NCBI RefSeq assembly: GCF_037392515.1
Contig: NC_090291.1
Location: forward strand, 34,619,001-34,683,000
DNA from: Haliotis asinina
Lineage: Eukaryota; Mollusca; Gastropoda; Lepetellida; Haliotidae
DNA: 64,000 nt
Reading direction: 5' to 3'
The translations under genes and the position numbers were made by a program. Below are positions 58,501 to 63,968 of this stretch, piece by piece; the first letter of the stretch is position 1; each line of letters opens with the position of its first letter. Under the pieces are notes generated by a model, which worked only from the letters and a program-made list of their open reading frames with translations, had not been told where the DNA came from and made no database searches.

Positions 58501-60031
58501 CTATCGCAATCAAAGGCGTCTGCCCTTGTTCAAGGGAGGCAACTTTGCACAGCACAGCAGCATGTTTACAAAAGCACCTGTGACTCAACAGGGATTAAGA
58601 GCGAGGGATTACATATGTTGCTTTAAAAGACACCCTAGCAACATTTTCATGAATGAGTGAGTGAGTTGTACACTGCACTGAGCTATAATCCAGCTATATG
58701 GCAGCGGTTTGTAAAACATTGAGCCTGGAAGAGACAATACAGTGATCAACAGCATGAACATACGTCTATGCAATTGGGATACACTGACACCCGTCAACCA
58801 AGTTAACATGACTCAGGAATTAAGATGTCAAGCAGGAACTTTATATGTAGTTTTCTATATAATGACTACAATGAACTCTTGCTGAGACTTTCAACTGATC
58901 TAACCCAAGTCCACAATTAAAACAAACACGAAGAAAGTCCTTACCAAAGTCATGGTTACCATAGACAGCACAGTTGACGCCCACACCGTTGAGAACTGGC
59001 AGCATCTGCGCTCCTTTCAAGAAGATGCTCACTGCAAAACAACCAGTACTCTTCTGTCAGAGCATGACTACATCATAATACAACATATATTCCAGAAGCC
59101 TCTGCGTTCAATACCCCGGACCCATTTGCTGCATAGCATCCTTTTGTTTTCACTAGGTACTTCACAATCAAGTCATCCCTCACTATAAAACAAGGCTTGG
59201 GGTCCAACCCCTGTATTGAGAGACACCTGCATTATACATAACACTGAAGAAAGGGAAAGTAAAATGGTATTTCCATGTGCATAGAATAACTGTTATTTCC
59301 TGCAGTGTGCCATGAAACAATGTTGTTTGTCAGAGGTGAACAAATACACTTTGTAAAGAAAATTTGCAATCATTGAAACATCAACTGACATTAGATACAT
59401 TACAGCATTTGTGCAAGGGAAGTGTCCAATCAAATGATGCTACTTGTATTCCTCTATGACTAACACAAGTAGTGATATCAAAATAACTTGATTTATCTAA
59501 CATACAACTGGGAACCTCCGTATATAACTCAAGGAATGATAGATTTTTAAAGATAAATCATCATAACAGTCTTCTGATTCAAATAATGAAATAAATTCAC
59601 TGATGGGATTTGCTTGTTCCAGAACATAAGGCAGCTTAGATGTAAAACTTGCCAGCCTTGACCAAAACCTACCTGCTGACAAAGAATACTAATTTACTTA
59701 GTATCATTAAAATAAAAGTGATGAAAAGCTTCATTTACACATCTAAATTTTAACCCAACTGTCGGGCAGGAGAATTTGAGAATATGTCTGTGTTGAATAC
59801 TTGTCTTGCATGGTCGGGCAGGTAGGTAAATCGCAAGGTGTTTATTGGCATAATTAGACGATGTCACTTACTGAGTGATGGGTTGAGCACATCACCACTG
59901 AAGAGGACTAAAGGATGCTGTTCTTTACACATGGCCACATATCCTGCAAAACGAGCAGCTCCCCCTAGTGGCTCCTCGGACTGTGGCTCAATATTGTACA
60001 CATCATTGAAATGGATAATTGTGAAAGACAT
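25575..60031 (-). CDS. UshA/5'-nucleotidase-family metallophosphatase, 13 coding exons, 563 aa
   Basis: Coding exons, high to low: 60031-59872 (exon probably opens at 60072), 59031-58945, 56568-56429, 55577-55452, 55139-55014, 52702-52537, 51419-51324, 40239-40072, 34175-34003, 33523-33446, 27560-27436, 26019-25872 and 25673-25575. All introns are GT-AG and phases agree, giving 1,692 nt. The N-terminal calcineurin-like domain shows HFNDVYN (7-13), SGD (45-47), GNHDFDFG (78-85), ALTHMRW with His182 and GGHDH (203-207), which are metal and phosphate ligands. The C-terminal nucleotidase domain shows NSGTFR, EGRFPQVSG and SGKDGYDV, positions that stack a nucleotide base in the family. No signal peptide or anchor is seen, so a cytosolic enzyme is likely. 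The first block has Y where most members have H. Such invertebrate proteins are often labelled 5'-nucleotidase-like or mannosylglucosyl-phosphoglycerate phosphatase-like; the substrate is unknown. Confidence 0.9.
25749..25845 (-). mobile_element. SINE-like repeat, family B fragment in a phosphatase intron
   Basis: GAGTTTAGTTTTATGCAGCA, AATATTCCAGCTATATGG and TATAAATACTTGAGTCTGG follow the family B order. It ends 27 bases from an exon boundary at 25872. Confidence 0.7.
26109..26269. repeat. 161-bp inverted repeat with perfect 59-bp arms
   Basis: Arms 26109-26167 and 26211-26269 are perfect reverse complements. The 43-base centre continues the pairing imperfectly (CATTTG.AACC...GGC against GCC...GGTT.CAAATG). 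It lies in the phosphatase intron, only 90 bases from the acceptor of the exon at 26019-25872, so the pre-mRNA would fold here. It is probably a foldback element. Confidence 0.9.
26599..26740 (+). mobile_element. Truncated copy of the CAGGG-ended MITE seen at 63655-63968
   Basis: It begins CAGGGATTGGGAAAGAGAA and later shares GCCATT.CTGAATT, CCACTGCCCTTGTATCAAT and GGGCCATTTTTCATTCTAAT with the copy near the window end. The right inverted end is missing. Confidence 0.7.
26741..27140. repeat. Dispersed repeat, copy 1 (partner at 57885-58405)
   Basis: Both copies run GGGAAA.AA.TATTG, ATAGTCTATTGCA, GAAGTCA.TTCC, AAGTA.TTTCAGTC, ACGGAAGTCA.TTAC, ATTCAACAATTG and CAGTTTGATGCAT or TAGTTTGATGCAT in the same order over about 400-500 bp. 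No product. Transposon remnant of unknown class. Confidence 0.6.
27622..27720 (-). repeat. Small dispersed repeat (partner at 59748-59826 in the opposite orientation)
   Basis: CTGCCTGCCCGACTGTCC and CAACGGTTGGGTTAAAATTTAGAT match, in reverse complement, ATCTAAATTTTAACCCAACTG and GGTCGGGCAGGTAGGT near 59750-59826. Confidence 0.5.
27900..28494 (+). pseudogene. Degraded LINE, endonuclease part, 5' fragment
   Basis: Pieces of an APE-type endonuclease are visible in shifting frames: SGGIAVLI near 27945, then YACVYIQPEGS near 28080, and a clean stretch with VLCGGDFNARTG near 28207-28242 ending at AVDY. There is a stop at about 28151. The frame is cut at 28494 by the mariner-like insertion and resumes at 31039 with VIATSPLFDYVTDF. 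It lies antisense in the phosphatase intron 27561-33445. The clade is not resolved. Confidence 0.8.
28495..28496 (+). repeat. TA target-site duplication, left copy
   Basis: TA here and at 31039-31040. Removing one copy plus 28497-31038 restores the LINE reading frame exactly. Confidence 0.85.
28497..31038 (+). mobile_element. Tc1/mariner-superfamily transposon, 2,542 bp, inserted in the LINE
   Basis: The left end CTGCTAGACACATATTAG and the reverse complement of the right end CTGGTAAACACATATAAG match at 21 of 25 positions, and TA flanks both ends, as expected for this superfamily. It encodes a DDE transposase at 28749-30026, leaving 250 bp before and about 1.0 kb after it. The 3' non-coding part is long for the group, so a further insertion inside it is possible. 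Confidence 0.85.
28749..30026 (+). pseudogene. Tc1/mariner-type transposase with one premature stop (long D-to-E spacing)
   Basis: The frame opens at an ATG at 28749, is interrupted once by TAA at 28830-28832, and is then open in the same frame to 30026 (about 425 codons). The N-terminal half shows a helix-turn-helix-like REIADNVIMY...GLSTATLKRIKAEG, split by the stop. The DDE core is clear: FIDETWLHVHH, VIVMDNAPYHS and HTTQELNPIELIWANVK. There are 78 residues between the second D and the E, against 34-39 in most Tc1/mariner proteins. A long-spacing family reported as DD82E (Sailor) is the nearest I recall. A downstream start at 28965 would lose the DNA-binding part. The acidic tail ends TDSESDN. 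Confidence 0.85.
31039..33092 (+). pseudogene. Degraded LINE, 3' part (end of endonuclease, partial reverse transcriptase, C-terminus)
   Basis: It resumes the endonuclease with FDYVTDFTMSSRSESSHLPV, then a basic linker (31346-31579). A frame change at an A run near 31563 leads straight to VNFSKAFDSV, so the first part of the reverse transcriptase is deleted. The core QIGVRQG...LFADDIALIS (31735-31962) keeps the ADD residues. Later pieces at 32022-32522 and 32798-33052 include YKYLGIYF and a CKLC...C zinc-like tail. Several stops make it dead. The 3' end is GAATAAAATATTGATTGATTG. Confidence 0.85.
32985..33018 (+). repeat. GGAT microsatellite inside the LINE C-terminal frame
   Basis: Eight tandem GGAT-type units. 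CATCCATCCATAG a few tens of bases upstream could pair with it. Confidence 0.9.
33092..33200 (-). mobile_element. tRNA-derived SINE, family A, minus orientation, degraded
   Basis: GAGTGAGTGAATATGGTTTA matches the inverted shared tail, and CACCCATGTGTGGAATCAAG the inverted B-box region. It abuts the LINE 3' end at GATTGATTGAGTGAGTG. Confidence 0.5.
35000..38197. mobile_element. 3.2-kb TTAA-flanked DNA transposon, piggyBac-like, non-autonomous
   Basis: The left end CCTCCTGGATGCC and the inverted right end CCCCCTGGATGCC differ at one base. Both are flanked by TTAA (34996-34999 and 38198-38201). The CC(C/T)-start and TTAA target fit piggyBac. Inside I see no transposase, only short frames. Internal GCCGCCATTTTG (about 36106) and CCGCCATATTGG (about 35446) words might mark a nested element. 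It lies in the phosphatase intron between exons 34175 and 40072. Confidence 0.7.
38275..38545. repeat. Tandem repeat, about 110-bp unit, 2.5 copies
   Basis: AATCTTCTTC.CAT or TATCTTCTTCACT, then TTTAATTAGAAAA, then GGAAGCTTAATTCATGAGTA and AAGAGATTTATTT recur in order. It begins about 75 bases past the right end of the 3.2-kb element. Confidence 0.7.
39420..40010 (+). pseudogene. LINE 3'-end fragment
   Basis: The frame 39486-39737 reads LKFRTSNHYLPVEAGRW, then VCKLCNLPTVGDEFHYLVRC, the conserved C-terminal zinc-like motif of LINE proteins in molluscs, followed by decayed 3' sequence. It is a second, independent LINE remnant in the phosphatase introns, related to the C-terminus at 32798-33052. 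Confidence 0.7.
41510..41955 (-). repeat. Dispersed repeat of the TGCTGGGAATCGGG type, minus orientation
   Basis: GATTCCCAGCACTAATAT at the right and ATAATCATTCGAAAG inside match, in reverse complement, copies beginning TGTTGGGAAT at about 52837 and 56040. There is an A-rich run at 41780-41806. Class unknown. Confidence 0.45.
42050..42054 (-). repeat. CTAAT 5-bp target-site duplication of the LTR retrotransposon, left copy
   Basis: CTAAT here and at 49460-49464 directly flank the two LTRs, as expected for a 5-bp staggered integration. Confidence 0.9.
42055..43263 (-). repeat. LTR, 1,209 bp (3' LTR in element orientation)
   Basis: It runs TGTCACATACC to GATCTTGACA, with TG...CA ends. The length and, by eye, the sequence equal those of the second LTR at 48251-49459. 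A minus-strand AATAAA is at 42110-42105, about 50 bases from the element's outer end, a likely poly(A) signal. An internal run of ACT triplets lies near 42248-42265. Confidence 0.97.
43264..43277 (-). promoter_or_regulatory. Polypurine tract of the LTR retrotransposon
   Basis: On the minus strand the bases just before the 3' LTR read AAGAGGGGAGTGA, the expected purine-rich plus-strand primer position. Confidence 0.75.
43470..48014 (-). CDS. Gag-Pol polyprotein of the Gmr1-like retrotransposon, 1,514 aa
   Basis: One open frame. The ATG at 48014 gives the longest product; an ATG at 47891 (MDIDKLIKLG) is a likelier start, because the first 41 residues look like read-through leader. The N-terminal part has a charged Glu/Arg/Lys coiled coil (about 60-140), then a Gag-like region, one CCHC zinc knuckle (about 370-383) and a protease with DTGC (about 464). 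Integrase follows, with HHCC zinc binding (about 655-690) and catalytic D about 727, D about 788 and E 36 residues later (D35E). Reverse transcriptase comes after it (D in KIDVSKAY about 1186; FIDDI about 1248, with F where Y is usual), then RNase H (TDASD about 1395, E in EKECLA, TDHQPL) to the end. No frameshift or stop is seen, so the copy may be functional. Confidence 0.93.
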   Translation of the reverse strand: MNILNIGIYGKSPPVLFLVGSLFIPDSLTFCVPCFALIQTIMDIDKLIKLGQSLGYEKDDLRVFVKEQMELENEKEKDRLEREERAREREIKKLELEERKEKERLEWERERERLELEKEKCKIQSNERIELAKLEKSAAGNQEGQVGENRSAAIPKMPKMPPFDDHNDNIDAYLQRFERVATAQGWDPSHWAAYLCTLLKGKALEVYSRLNAFEAENYNAVKTALLKRYEMTEDGFHQKFRTAKTETGEIFTQFVVRIENYFNRWIELSGTQKTFEGVRDLLLREQILNVTGRDLGIFLRERKPKDAMEMARLAEQFIEARGTSHGRYNRPVIPGQTDKQVSKGKIVEGSASGKHGTCSKQFVPIKERTCYNCNQTGHLAAQCKKPKFKVASIQVSEDNTNMSLIHPDNTKVEPCIHEVLDGDAATSEEVTKADVASGSVLTKDHRMPFYQGKVNDTPVDVLRDTGCNGVIVRRSMVKDACLTSETQSCKLADSRILTLPVAWITVNTPFYTGMVRAACMDTPICDLILGNIPGVREPGDPDLMWDKQDIKTVGAVETRSQRRVRQVGMEPLKTLEPVGLTLSRGEFVSLQHQDSSLNKIRKLVEEGKIRENRHSTSSYFVENDMLYRKHTSNKMDNGKQVVQAVVPVGLRTQVMKVCHEALMGGHLGIKKTLDRVISQFYWPGVIGDVRRHVQSCDICQRTMPKGKVRKIPLGQMPLIEVPFERVAVDLIGPLYPVTDKGNRYILTVVDYATRYPEAVALPRVETEYVAEALFEIFSRVGIPKEILTDMGAQFTSGVMKEVSRLLSIHQLTTSPYHPMCNGLVEKFNGTLKTMLKRMCAERPNDWDRYVPALLFAYREVPQESLGFAPFELLYGRTVRGPVQILREIWTRDIPNPEVRTTYEYVLDLQNRLEETIHVAQQELQKKACKYKKFFDVKSKPRKMKVGDKVLILLPTDSNKLLLQWKGPYEILDTFGIGNYRIQVGNKIKTYHANLLKRYIEREEVKDTAVCDVSIAQFVHVSAGLVDVKAEEVSMLDIASPSLVSKETYQDVDISEDLTEEQQNEVKELISEFKDVLSDLPGKVNCMEYKIKLTCNEPIRSKPYPLPHHMRDVVAKEIQLMLDMGVIEPSQSPYASPIVLVKKPDSTYRFCTDFRKLNQVTVFDAEPIPLADSIFARLRNCKYLTKIDVSKAYWQIPMEESSKELTAFITPDGLYQWKVMPFGVVNAPAVFSRLMRQVLHNIPNTDNFIDDIIEGTENWSHHMVSLRAIFTRLRQFHLTARPSKVKVGYKHLDFLGHKVGSGLIRPEGKNVEKILNVERPQTKKQVRALLGLTGYYRKFIPNYAAIAVPLTDLTKKGKPNKVIWTESQELAFTTLRTHMSSFPILKLPDLKKPFLVRTDASDVGIGAVLLQEQEGERFPILFVSRKLVDRERAYSTIEKECLAIVWAIQKLERYLYGREFILETDHQPLIWMTKAKMTNGRVMRWALTLQPYRFLIRAIKGSENVGADLLSRCSP
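48231..48247 (-). promoter_or_regulatory. Primer-binding site, tRNA-Leu type
   Basis: On the minus strand, three bases after the 5' LTR, lies TGGTGGCAGCGGTGGGA. Its complement TCCCACCGCTGCCACCA equals the 3' end, with CCA, of a eukaryotic tRNA-Leu (AAG type, from memory of the human gene). Confidence 0.8.
48251..49459 (-). repeat. LTR, 1,209 bp (5' LTR in element orientation)
   Basis: Same length and by eye the same sequence as 42055-43263. Minus-strand transcription from here would drive the Gag-Pol frame. A 115-residue plus-strand frame inside each LTR (49008-49355, 42812-43159) is identical in both and has no known product. Confidence 0.97.
49460..49464 (-). repeat. CTAAT 5-bp target-site duplication, right copy
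   Basis: Partner of 42050-42054. Confidence 0.9.
49832..50456. mobile_element. MITE, 625 bp, with TIRs of about 65 bp
   Basis: ACAGTCTAAGTAAACTTA at the left is the inverse of TAAGTTTACTTAGACTGT at the right, and the inner TTTCGTTACACTCCAC.ACTGA and GTCTAACAAAACC continue the match. The TIRs reach about 49897 and 50391. No coding. It lies in the same phosphatase intron as the LTR retrotransposon. Confidence 0.85.
50930..51350 (-). repeat. Tandem duplication of the 3' end of a phosphatase exon and its splice donor, five copies
   Basis: CTCACCTAGATTTGTCTCC-type words start at 50983, 51080, 51163, 51241 and 51319 (spacing 97, 83, 78, 78). On the gene strand this is the last 29 bases of the exon 51419-51324 plus its donor GTGAGT. 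The downstream copies are followed by about 45-65 bases ending in TTGGACTTTCAG-like acceptors. Three of the four extra donors are intact in form (GTGAGT or GTAAGT) and one is broken (TTGAGT). Confidence 0.85.
51485..51645 (-). mobile_element. Fragments of SINE family B and family A, minus orientation, side by side
   Basis: ATGACATATGTCAACCAAGT to ACCATTAGTTAG is a piece of family B (about 51485-51540). A short TGTGTG run follows, then GAGTATGGTTTTATGCTGC to CCAGAAATGGACTTCA, an inverted family A tail and body (about 51563-51640). Confidence 0.6.
52835..53010 (+). repeat. Dispersed repeat of the TGTTGGGAATC type, plus orientation
   Basis: It starts TGTTGGGAATCACTGATTGA and is related to 56037-56330 and, inverted, to 41510-41955. 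Confidence 0.4.
53011..55013. other. Phosphatase intron, no further feature recognised
   Basis: AT-rich intron sequence between exons 52537-52702 and 55014-55139. Short chance frames only. Confidence 0.5.
55776..55932 (+). mobile_element. tRNA-derived SINE, family A, well preserved
   Basis: A-box-like TAGTGCAGCGGCTAAAGCA, then CTAAAGACCCAGGTTGGATT, CCTCACATGGGTACAATGTG, CTCTGGTGTCCCC, GGAATATTGCTAAAAGAG and GTAAAACTAAACACACTCAC. This is the best family A copy for seeing the tRNA-like head and the shared tail. Confidence 0.85.
56037..56330 (+). repeat. Dispersed repeat of the TGTTGGGAATTGG type, plus orientation
   Basis: It begins AGTGTTGGGAATTGGTTGAA with ATGAATAATCATTGAG inside. Same family as 41510-41955 and 52835-53010. 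Class unknown. Confidence 0.4.
56600..57880. other. Phosphatase intron, AT-rich, no feature recognised
   Basis: Intron between exons 56568 and 58945. No frame, SINE or inverted repeat that I can support in this part. Confidence 0.5.
57885..58405. repeat. Dispersed repeat, copy 2 (partner at 26741-27140), with an internal ATAGTCTATTGCAA tandem
   Basis: The first 170 bases repeat the motif ATAGTCTATTGCAACC...ACTGCAAT several times. The rest follows the order of copy 1, ending CAGTTTGATGCATCGTTACA. Confidence 0.6.
58652..58812 (-). mobile_element. SINE-like repeat, family B, minus orientation
   Basis: GAATGAGTGAGTGAGTTG, TCCAGCTATATGGCAGCGG, AAACATTGAGCCTGG, GTGATCAACAGCATGAAC and CGTCAACCAAGTTA follow the family B order. 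It lies in the phosphatase intron, about 130 bases from an exon. Confidence 0.8.
59748..59826 (+). repeat. Small dispersed repeat (partner at 27622-27720)
   Basis: See the partner entry. It contains two GTCGGGCAGG words and ends 46 bases before the exon boundary at 59872. Confidence 0.5.
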
Positions 60032-60072
60032 GTTGGGTCCAGTGCATATAATGCTTGGTTCCTCAATATGAT

Positions 60073-61070
60073 CTGAATATGAAATGAATCTTCAGTATGA
60101 TCTGAAAAAGAAATGAATCAAACATTTGTACAATTGCTATGACTAAACAATTGTTGTTTTCTGTGTGTGATATGTTGAAACACATGTTGGATAACTGAGC
60201 AAGGAACTGGTTGTAGAGACTAAAAAATGTTCAAGAAGATGTCATAGCATGATCCCATTGGGGAAGTTCTGCTGATATTGTTACAATATCTTCACGTCTA
60301 TATCTGATGTGACATTTCGTATCAATGTAGATTTTTATCTTGGCACTTTCATCATCTCTAGTTCTGTTCATATCTTGGCACTTTCATATCACTTTGTTGA
60401 CAGCATGAATTATCAACACCAACCTCATATGTGAGGTTTAGGAATTTTGATGACAGATCTAACTAGATAAAATTGTCGACACCTGTGAAAGGTCGACAAT
60501 TTTAACCTTTCGAATATGAAAGTTTCTCAGCCACTGCTCCATATAAGCTGTCTTTCTAATATTCGCTGATTTCGTGTTAAGTGTGGGTATACAATCATAC
60601 CTACACTTTAGTACAAGTTCCATTGGTGTTGTCAGATGGGAGTGGTACGTATATTTGAAACAATACTTTTCTGTAAAATGAGAATGAAAAATAACCAAAA
60701 GAGTACGATTTCACCGTTGTCATGTTACTTTAGAACAAATTCTAAATAGTAATTGTCACTGTGTATCTTCAGAATCATCTGAAGAATAATCCTAACGGTT
60801 CCTGCTTGGCGACTAAATATCGGAGTGTTAACCAACAAGTTTGTAACATTAACAGGATGTAGTGAGTGAGTTTACATAATTACTTGAAACTTAGCTACTG
60901 GATAGTTCCCGTTGTAGGCATATGGCCATATTCTTCTTAAGCGTGGTATCTTTTATTTCTTAAACCTGGCGTATGTCGAACATGCCTATCGAACTGTAAA
61001 CAAACTTTTTGCAACTCAATCCACCTTTTGAAGTAACCGGGATAGTTGCGCCCCCTGTCGGCGATTGCCA
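60073..61070. promoter_or_regulatory. Divergent intergenic region between the phosphatase gene and eL13
   Basis: About 1 kb separates the first coding exon of the minus-strand phosphatase gene from the eL13 start. The exon at 60072-59872 has an acceptor-like TTTCATATTCAG just before it, so at least one 5' untranslated exon should lie here. One candidate is 60675-60601 on the minus strand, bounded by TTTTACAG and GTATGA. Promoters of both genes are expected in this interval. Confidence 0.4.
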
Positions 61071-61104
61071 CTTCCTTTTCCGGTCTAGAACCGTAGCGAG
61101 TCAG
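61071..61104 (+). promoter_or_regulatory. Probable eL13 transcription start with 5' TOP tract and untranslated exon 1
   Basis: CTTCCTTTTCCGG fits the C plus pyrimidine tract start of ribosomal protein mRNAs. The short exon ends TCAG before a GTGCGT donor at 61105. A CAAGATGGC word (YY1-like) reads on the minus strand at about 61161-61153. Confidence 0.55.
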
Positions 61105-62188
61105 GTGCGTGTCATATACCTGAGCAATATCTTGTTGAAACAAAACCATCATAGCCATCTTGCCACAATTACCACCACATACATGTATAGAAATACAACC
61201 GCGATTAGTCTGTTGTGATATTTACAGGGAATCCAACACATTAATGGCTAAAATCAACCTTGAGATGATGCGACTCCACGATATTTATGGTTATGCCTTC
61301 GTGTGGCATCGAGGAATTATTCTTGTTAACAGCAATATATTTCTATCAGTGGTATTACTGTACGTATTCCGTTTAGGTTTCGATGTAGCTGTGAAATTAG
61401 ACCTAAATGGACTCTATGCAATATTGCTTATGAATAGGATATAGTCTATTTTGAAGTCCTTGTGTAAACGAGATCATGTAACTAAAACAGTACCCCCGAA
61501 TTCACTCAGTAAATGGCCAACCATTTACTTTCTAAGAATGAAACTTTTCGTCAATGAAAGCTGTCATCTAAGGCCCTTGTGTTATATTTTCAAACGATCA
61601 TACGAGATAATCACTCTCATCAATGAAGTGCTCAATTAACATCCATAGATAGTGTCTGATGTTAGATCTTGATGATAATGAAATGTACTGTCATGAAGTG
61701 TACCATTGCCTTTTCCCACCAAGGAATTGATGACCGTGAACAATTTAAATTTCTGTAAAATAGAAATCACAACTTATCTTTATTTCTATTTTGATGGGCC
61801 ATGCCTATTACAACATGACAACTAAATATGATTAGCCTAATATCATTGAACAATTAAATAATGTAATTCACACCAGTCGTCATTCTCATGTTTTACTAAA
61901 GATTTGATCAATGTTACCTGCATTTGTTTGGAAAATTTCACTGTCAGGTGCAGAGGGAACCCAATGTTAAAGTCAGAACTTCTGAATGTCAGTTTATGAG
62001 CGGCTATATATTCTGTACAATAAGCATCTGAATGTTATGGTTTTTTGTAAATAATTCTGTCTGTGGAGTACACGTTGGTATGATAAATGGCATGAAGCAA
62101 ACTGCACATCTATAAGTAAGGCTAGAAACCATTTGTCAGTGATTTTCATTTTTTGCAGACTGTGGTAATTCCTACCTTTGCCTTTAGG

Positions 62189-62335
62189 GTGGTAGAGTAG
62201 CTCAGTGGTTGAAGTGTTGACTTGTCACGCTGAAGACCCAGGTTCGATAACCCACATAGGAACAATAATTATGTGAAGACCATTTCTGGTTTCCCTGGCT
62301 GTGGTACTGTTGGAATATTGACAACCTCTGCATTA
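62189..62335 (+). mobile_element. tRNA-derived SINE, family A, in eL13 intron 1
   Basis: GGTAGAGTAGCTCAGTGG is a clear tRNA-like A-box head. TGAAGACCCAGGTTCGATAA, ACATAGGAACAATAAT, TTTCTGG and GTTGGAATATTGACAA follow. The tail is cut short about 110 bases before the exon 2 acceptor. Confidence 0.8.
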
Positions 62336-62451
62336 GATGCCAGACTGATGAGTGATTTATTACATCATAGAAATCCTTAGTAATGGTCCTAAAAACATAG
62401 GAAAGGTTTGGAAATAACCAAGAATTAAACTTTTTTTCTTTCACAGCAAAC

Positions 62452-62697
62452 ATGGCTCCAAAAGGGAATAACATGGTGCCCAATGGGCACTTCCACAAAG
62501 ACTGGCAGCGCCGTGTTAGGACATGGTTCAACCAGCCAATGAGAAAACAGAGGAGACAAGATACACGTGTACAGAAAGCTCGTGCCATTGCCCCTCGCCC
62601 TGTCAAAGGCTATCTGCGCCCCATTGCACGATGCCAAACCTTCAAATACAACACTAAAATCAGAGCTGGTCGTGGATTTACTCTTGAAGAACTGAAG
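62452..62697 (+). CDS. RPL13: Ribosomal protein eL13, N-terminal 82 residues (exon 2; rest outside the window)
   Basis: The exon starts at 62447 after TTTTTCTTTCACAG and the ATG at 62452 follows five bases later. It ends GAACTGAAG before a GTAACT donor at 62698. The frame reads [20 protein letters not shown]..., with the family words [27 protein letters not shown] and [14 protein letters not shown], which is the highly conserved start of eL13, a structural protein of the large ribosomal subunit. With the TOP-like exon 1 at 61071-61104 the intron is 1.3 kb and carries a SINE. Nothing resembling exon 3 is visible before 64000, so intron 2 is longer than 1.3 kb. Confidence 0.95.
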
Positions 62698-63654
62698 GTA
62701 ACTTGCCCTTGGAATGTTACAGGCTGTATGTGGATTCCTGGTTAGAATTGGTCCTCAGCATCCCATGCTGGTCATACTCCCCATCTTAGAGTCTGGTTGA
62801 TTGTATGTCTTTGTAAACAGTGAGACTATAGTCTGTTTGCAGTGAAAATTTACAGATGAATTCCACTTTAAATATAAAAGTAAATTATCTAAGTGCAATT
62901 AAAATTGCAAATCCTCATAATTTTACCTTGCCAATTGAACATTTAAATCTCAGAATTTTATTCACCTTAGGATAAAAGTTGTTTGGCAAACAATCATAGT
63001 TTCAAATCATTTCTGTTGGTTTGTGTTCAAAGGGGTAAGCGCTGTAGTTAAAACAGTGAAACAAATGCCCGTGCTGAATGTGATGAGTGTTAACTTGGGG
63101 AAAAAACGACTTATTCTCTGATGTCTCATTAATTGTGCATACCCCCTTGTAATACAAACCAATAATACTGATATGACAATATGATAGTTTGTGTATGTAT
63201 GATGAGTGAGGCTATGAGAACTGGGTTACCAAAGTTAGAAATATATTCATAGCAGGTTTTGGTGATGTTTGGCTCTCACATACTTATGGAGACAAAAACG
63301 TTTTTATTAAAGTCCTTTTTCAGTGCCTGAAAGAATTTTCTGCAACGTTGGCACAGTGATTTATCTGTTTAAATGTTTACATATTGTAATTTCAAATGAA
63401 CTAATTTCTTGTGAAACACATTTAACTTGTATTACTGTATCCAAATACAGATTGTTTAGCATGATTTAGGTTAAATCCCATTGTTTGAGATTGAAAGAGT
63501 TCGTTACTGTTGTAATATTCCGCAGGAGCAAAGAAAGTGCGAAATGTGTTACTTAAACAAAATCAATAATGAATACCATTACCACTTATCTGTCCAGCCT
63601 ACGTTGAATTAAGACAAAAATATTTGTTGATGCAATTCTATGCTTCTCCTAATA
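62698..63654 (+). other. eL13 intron 2, first part, no feature recognised
   Basis: Ribosomal protein introns often host box C/D snoRNAs. I looked for RTGATGA...CTGA pairs with a closing stem and found none convincing. Confidence 0.5.
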
Positions 63655-63968
63655 CAGGGATTGGGAAAGAGAACTTTGCCATTTTCAGTGTAATCATGTG
63701 ACCAGTCATGTGATGTTATCTGTAATACATCGGAATACATGTGTGTGTGACTATGGCATTTTGTGTTTAATAAATGGTATTACAACACAACAGTTCATCT
63801 TATTCATGACTGGTCTCTATGATGTAAGTTTACATGAAGGATTGTTAGCCATTTCAGAATTCATAATGGCCACTGCCCTTGTATCAATAGTAAACTTCAA
63901 TATTTAATGGGCCATTTTTCATTCTAATGTGCAAAATGGCCCAAGTCCCCTGCCTTTCCCAATCCCTG
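63655..63968. mobile_element. MITE with CAGGGATTGGGAAAG inverted ends, hAT-like, 314 bp
   Basis: The left end CAGGGATTGGGAAAG and the right end CTTTCCCAATCCCTG are perfect inverses. CTAATA flanks both sides (63649-63654 and 63969-63974), a possible short target duplication. CAGGG termini are typical of hAT elements, but their duplications are normally 8 bp. A truncated copy is at 26599-26740. Confidence 0.75.

Noticed and set aside
60937..61158. Minus-strand frame of 73 codons as first coding exon of the phosphatase gene
   Set aside because: Its possible donor at GTATAT has a phase that does not fit the exon at 60072-59872, and the ATG at 60031 already gives a family-typical start.
62189..62270. 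A functional tRNA gene suggested by clear A and B boxes
   Set aside because: The body and tail are those of SINE family A and no cloverleaf fits. It is a SINE head.
63080..63121. Box C/D snoRNA candidate in eL13 intron 2 (GTGATGA ... CTGA)
   Set aside because: Only 42 bases between the outer box edges, no closing stem and no clear internal boxes.
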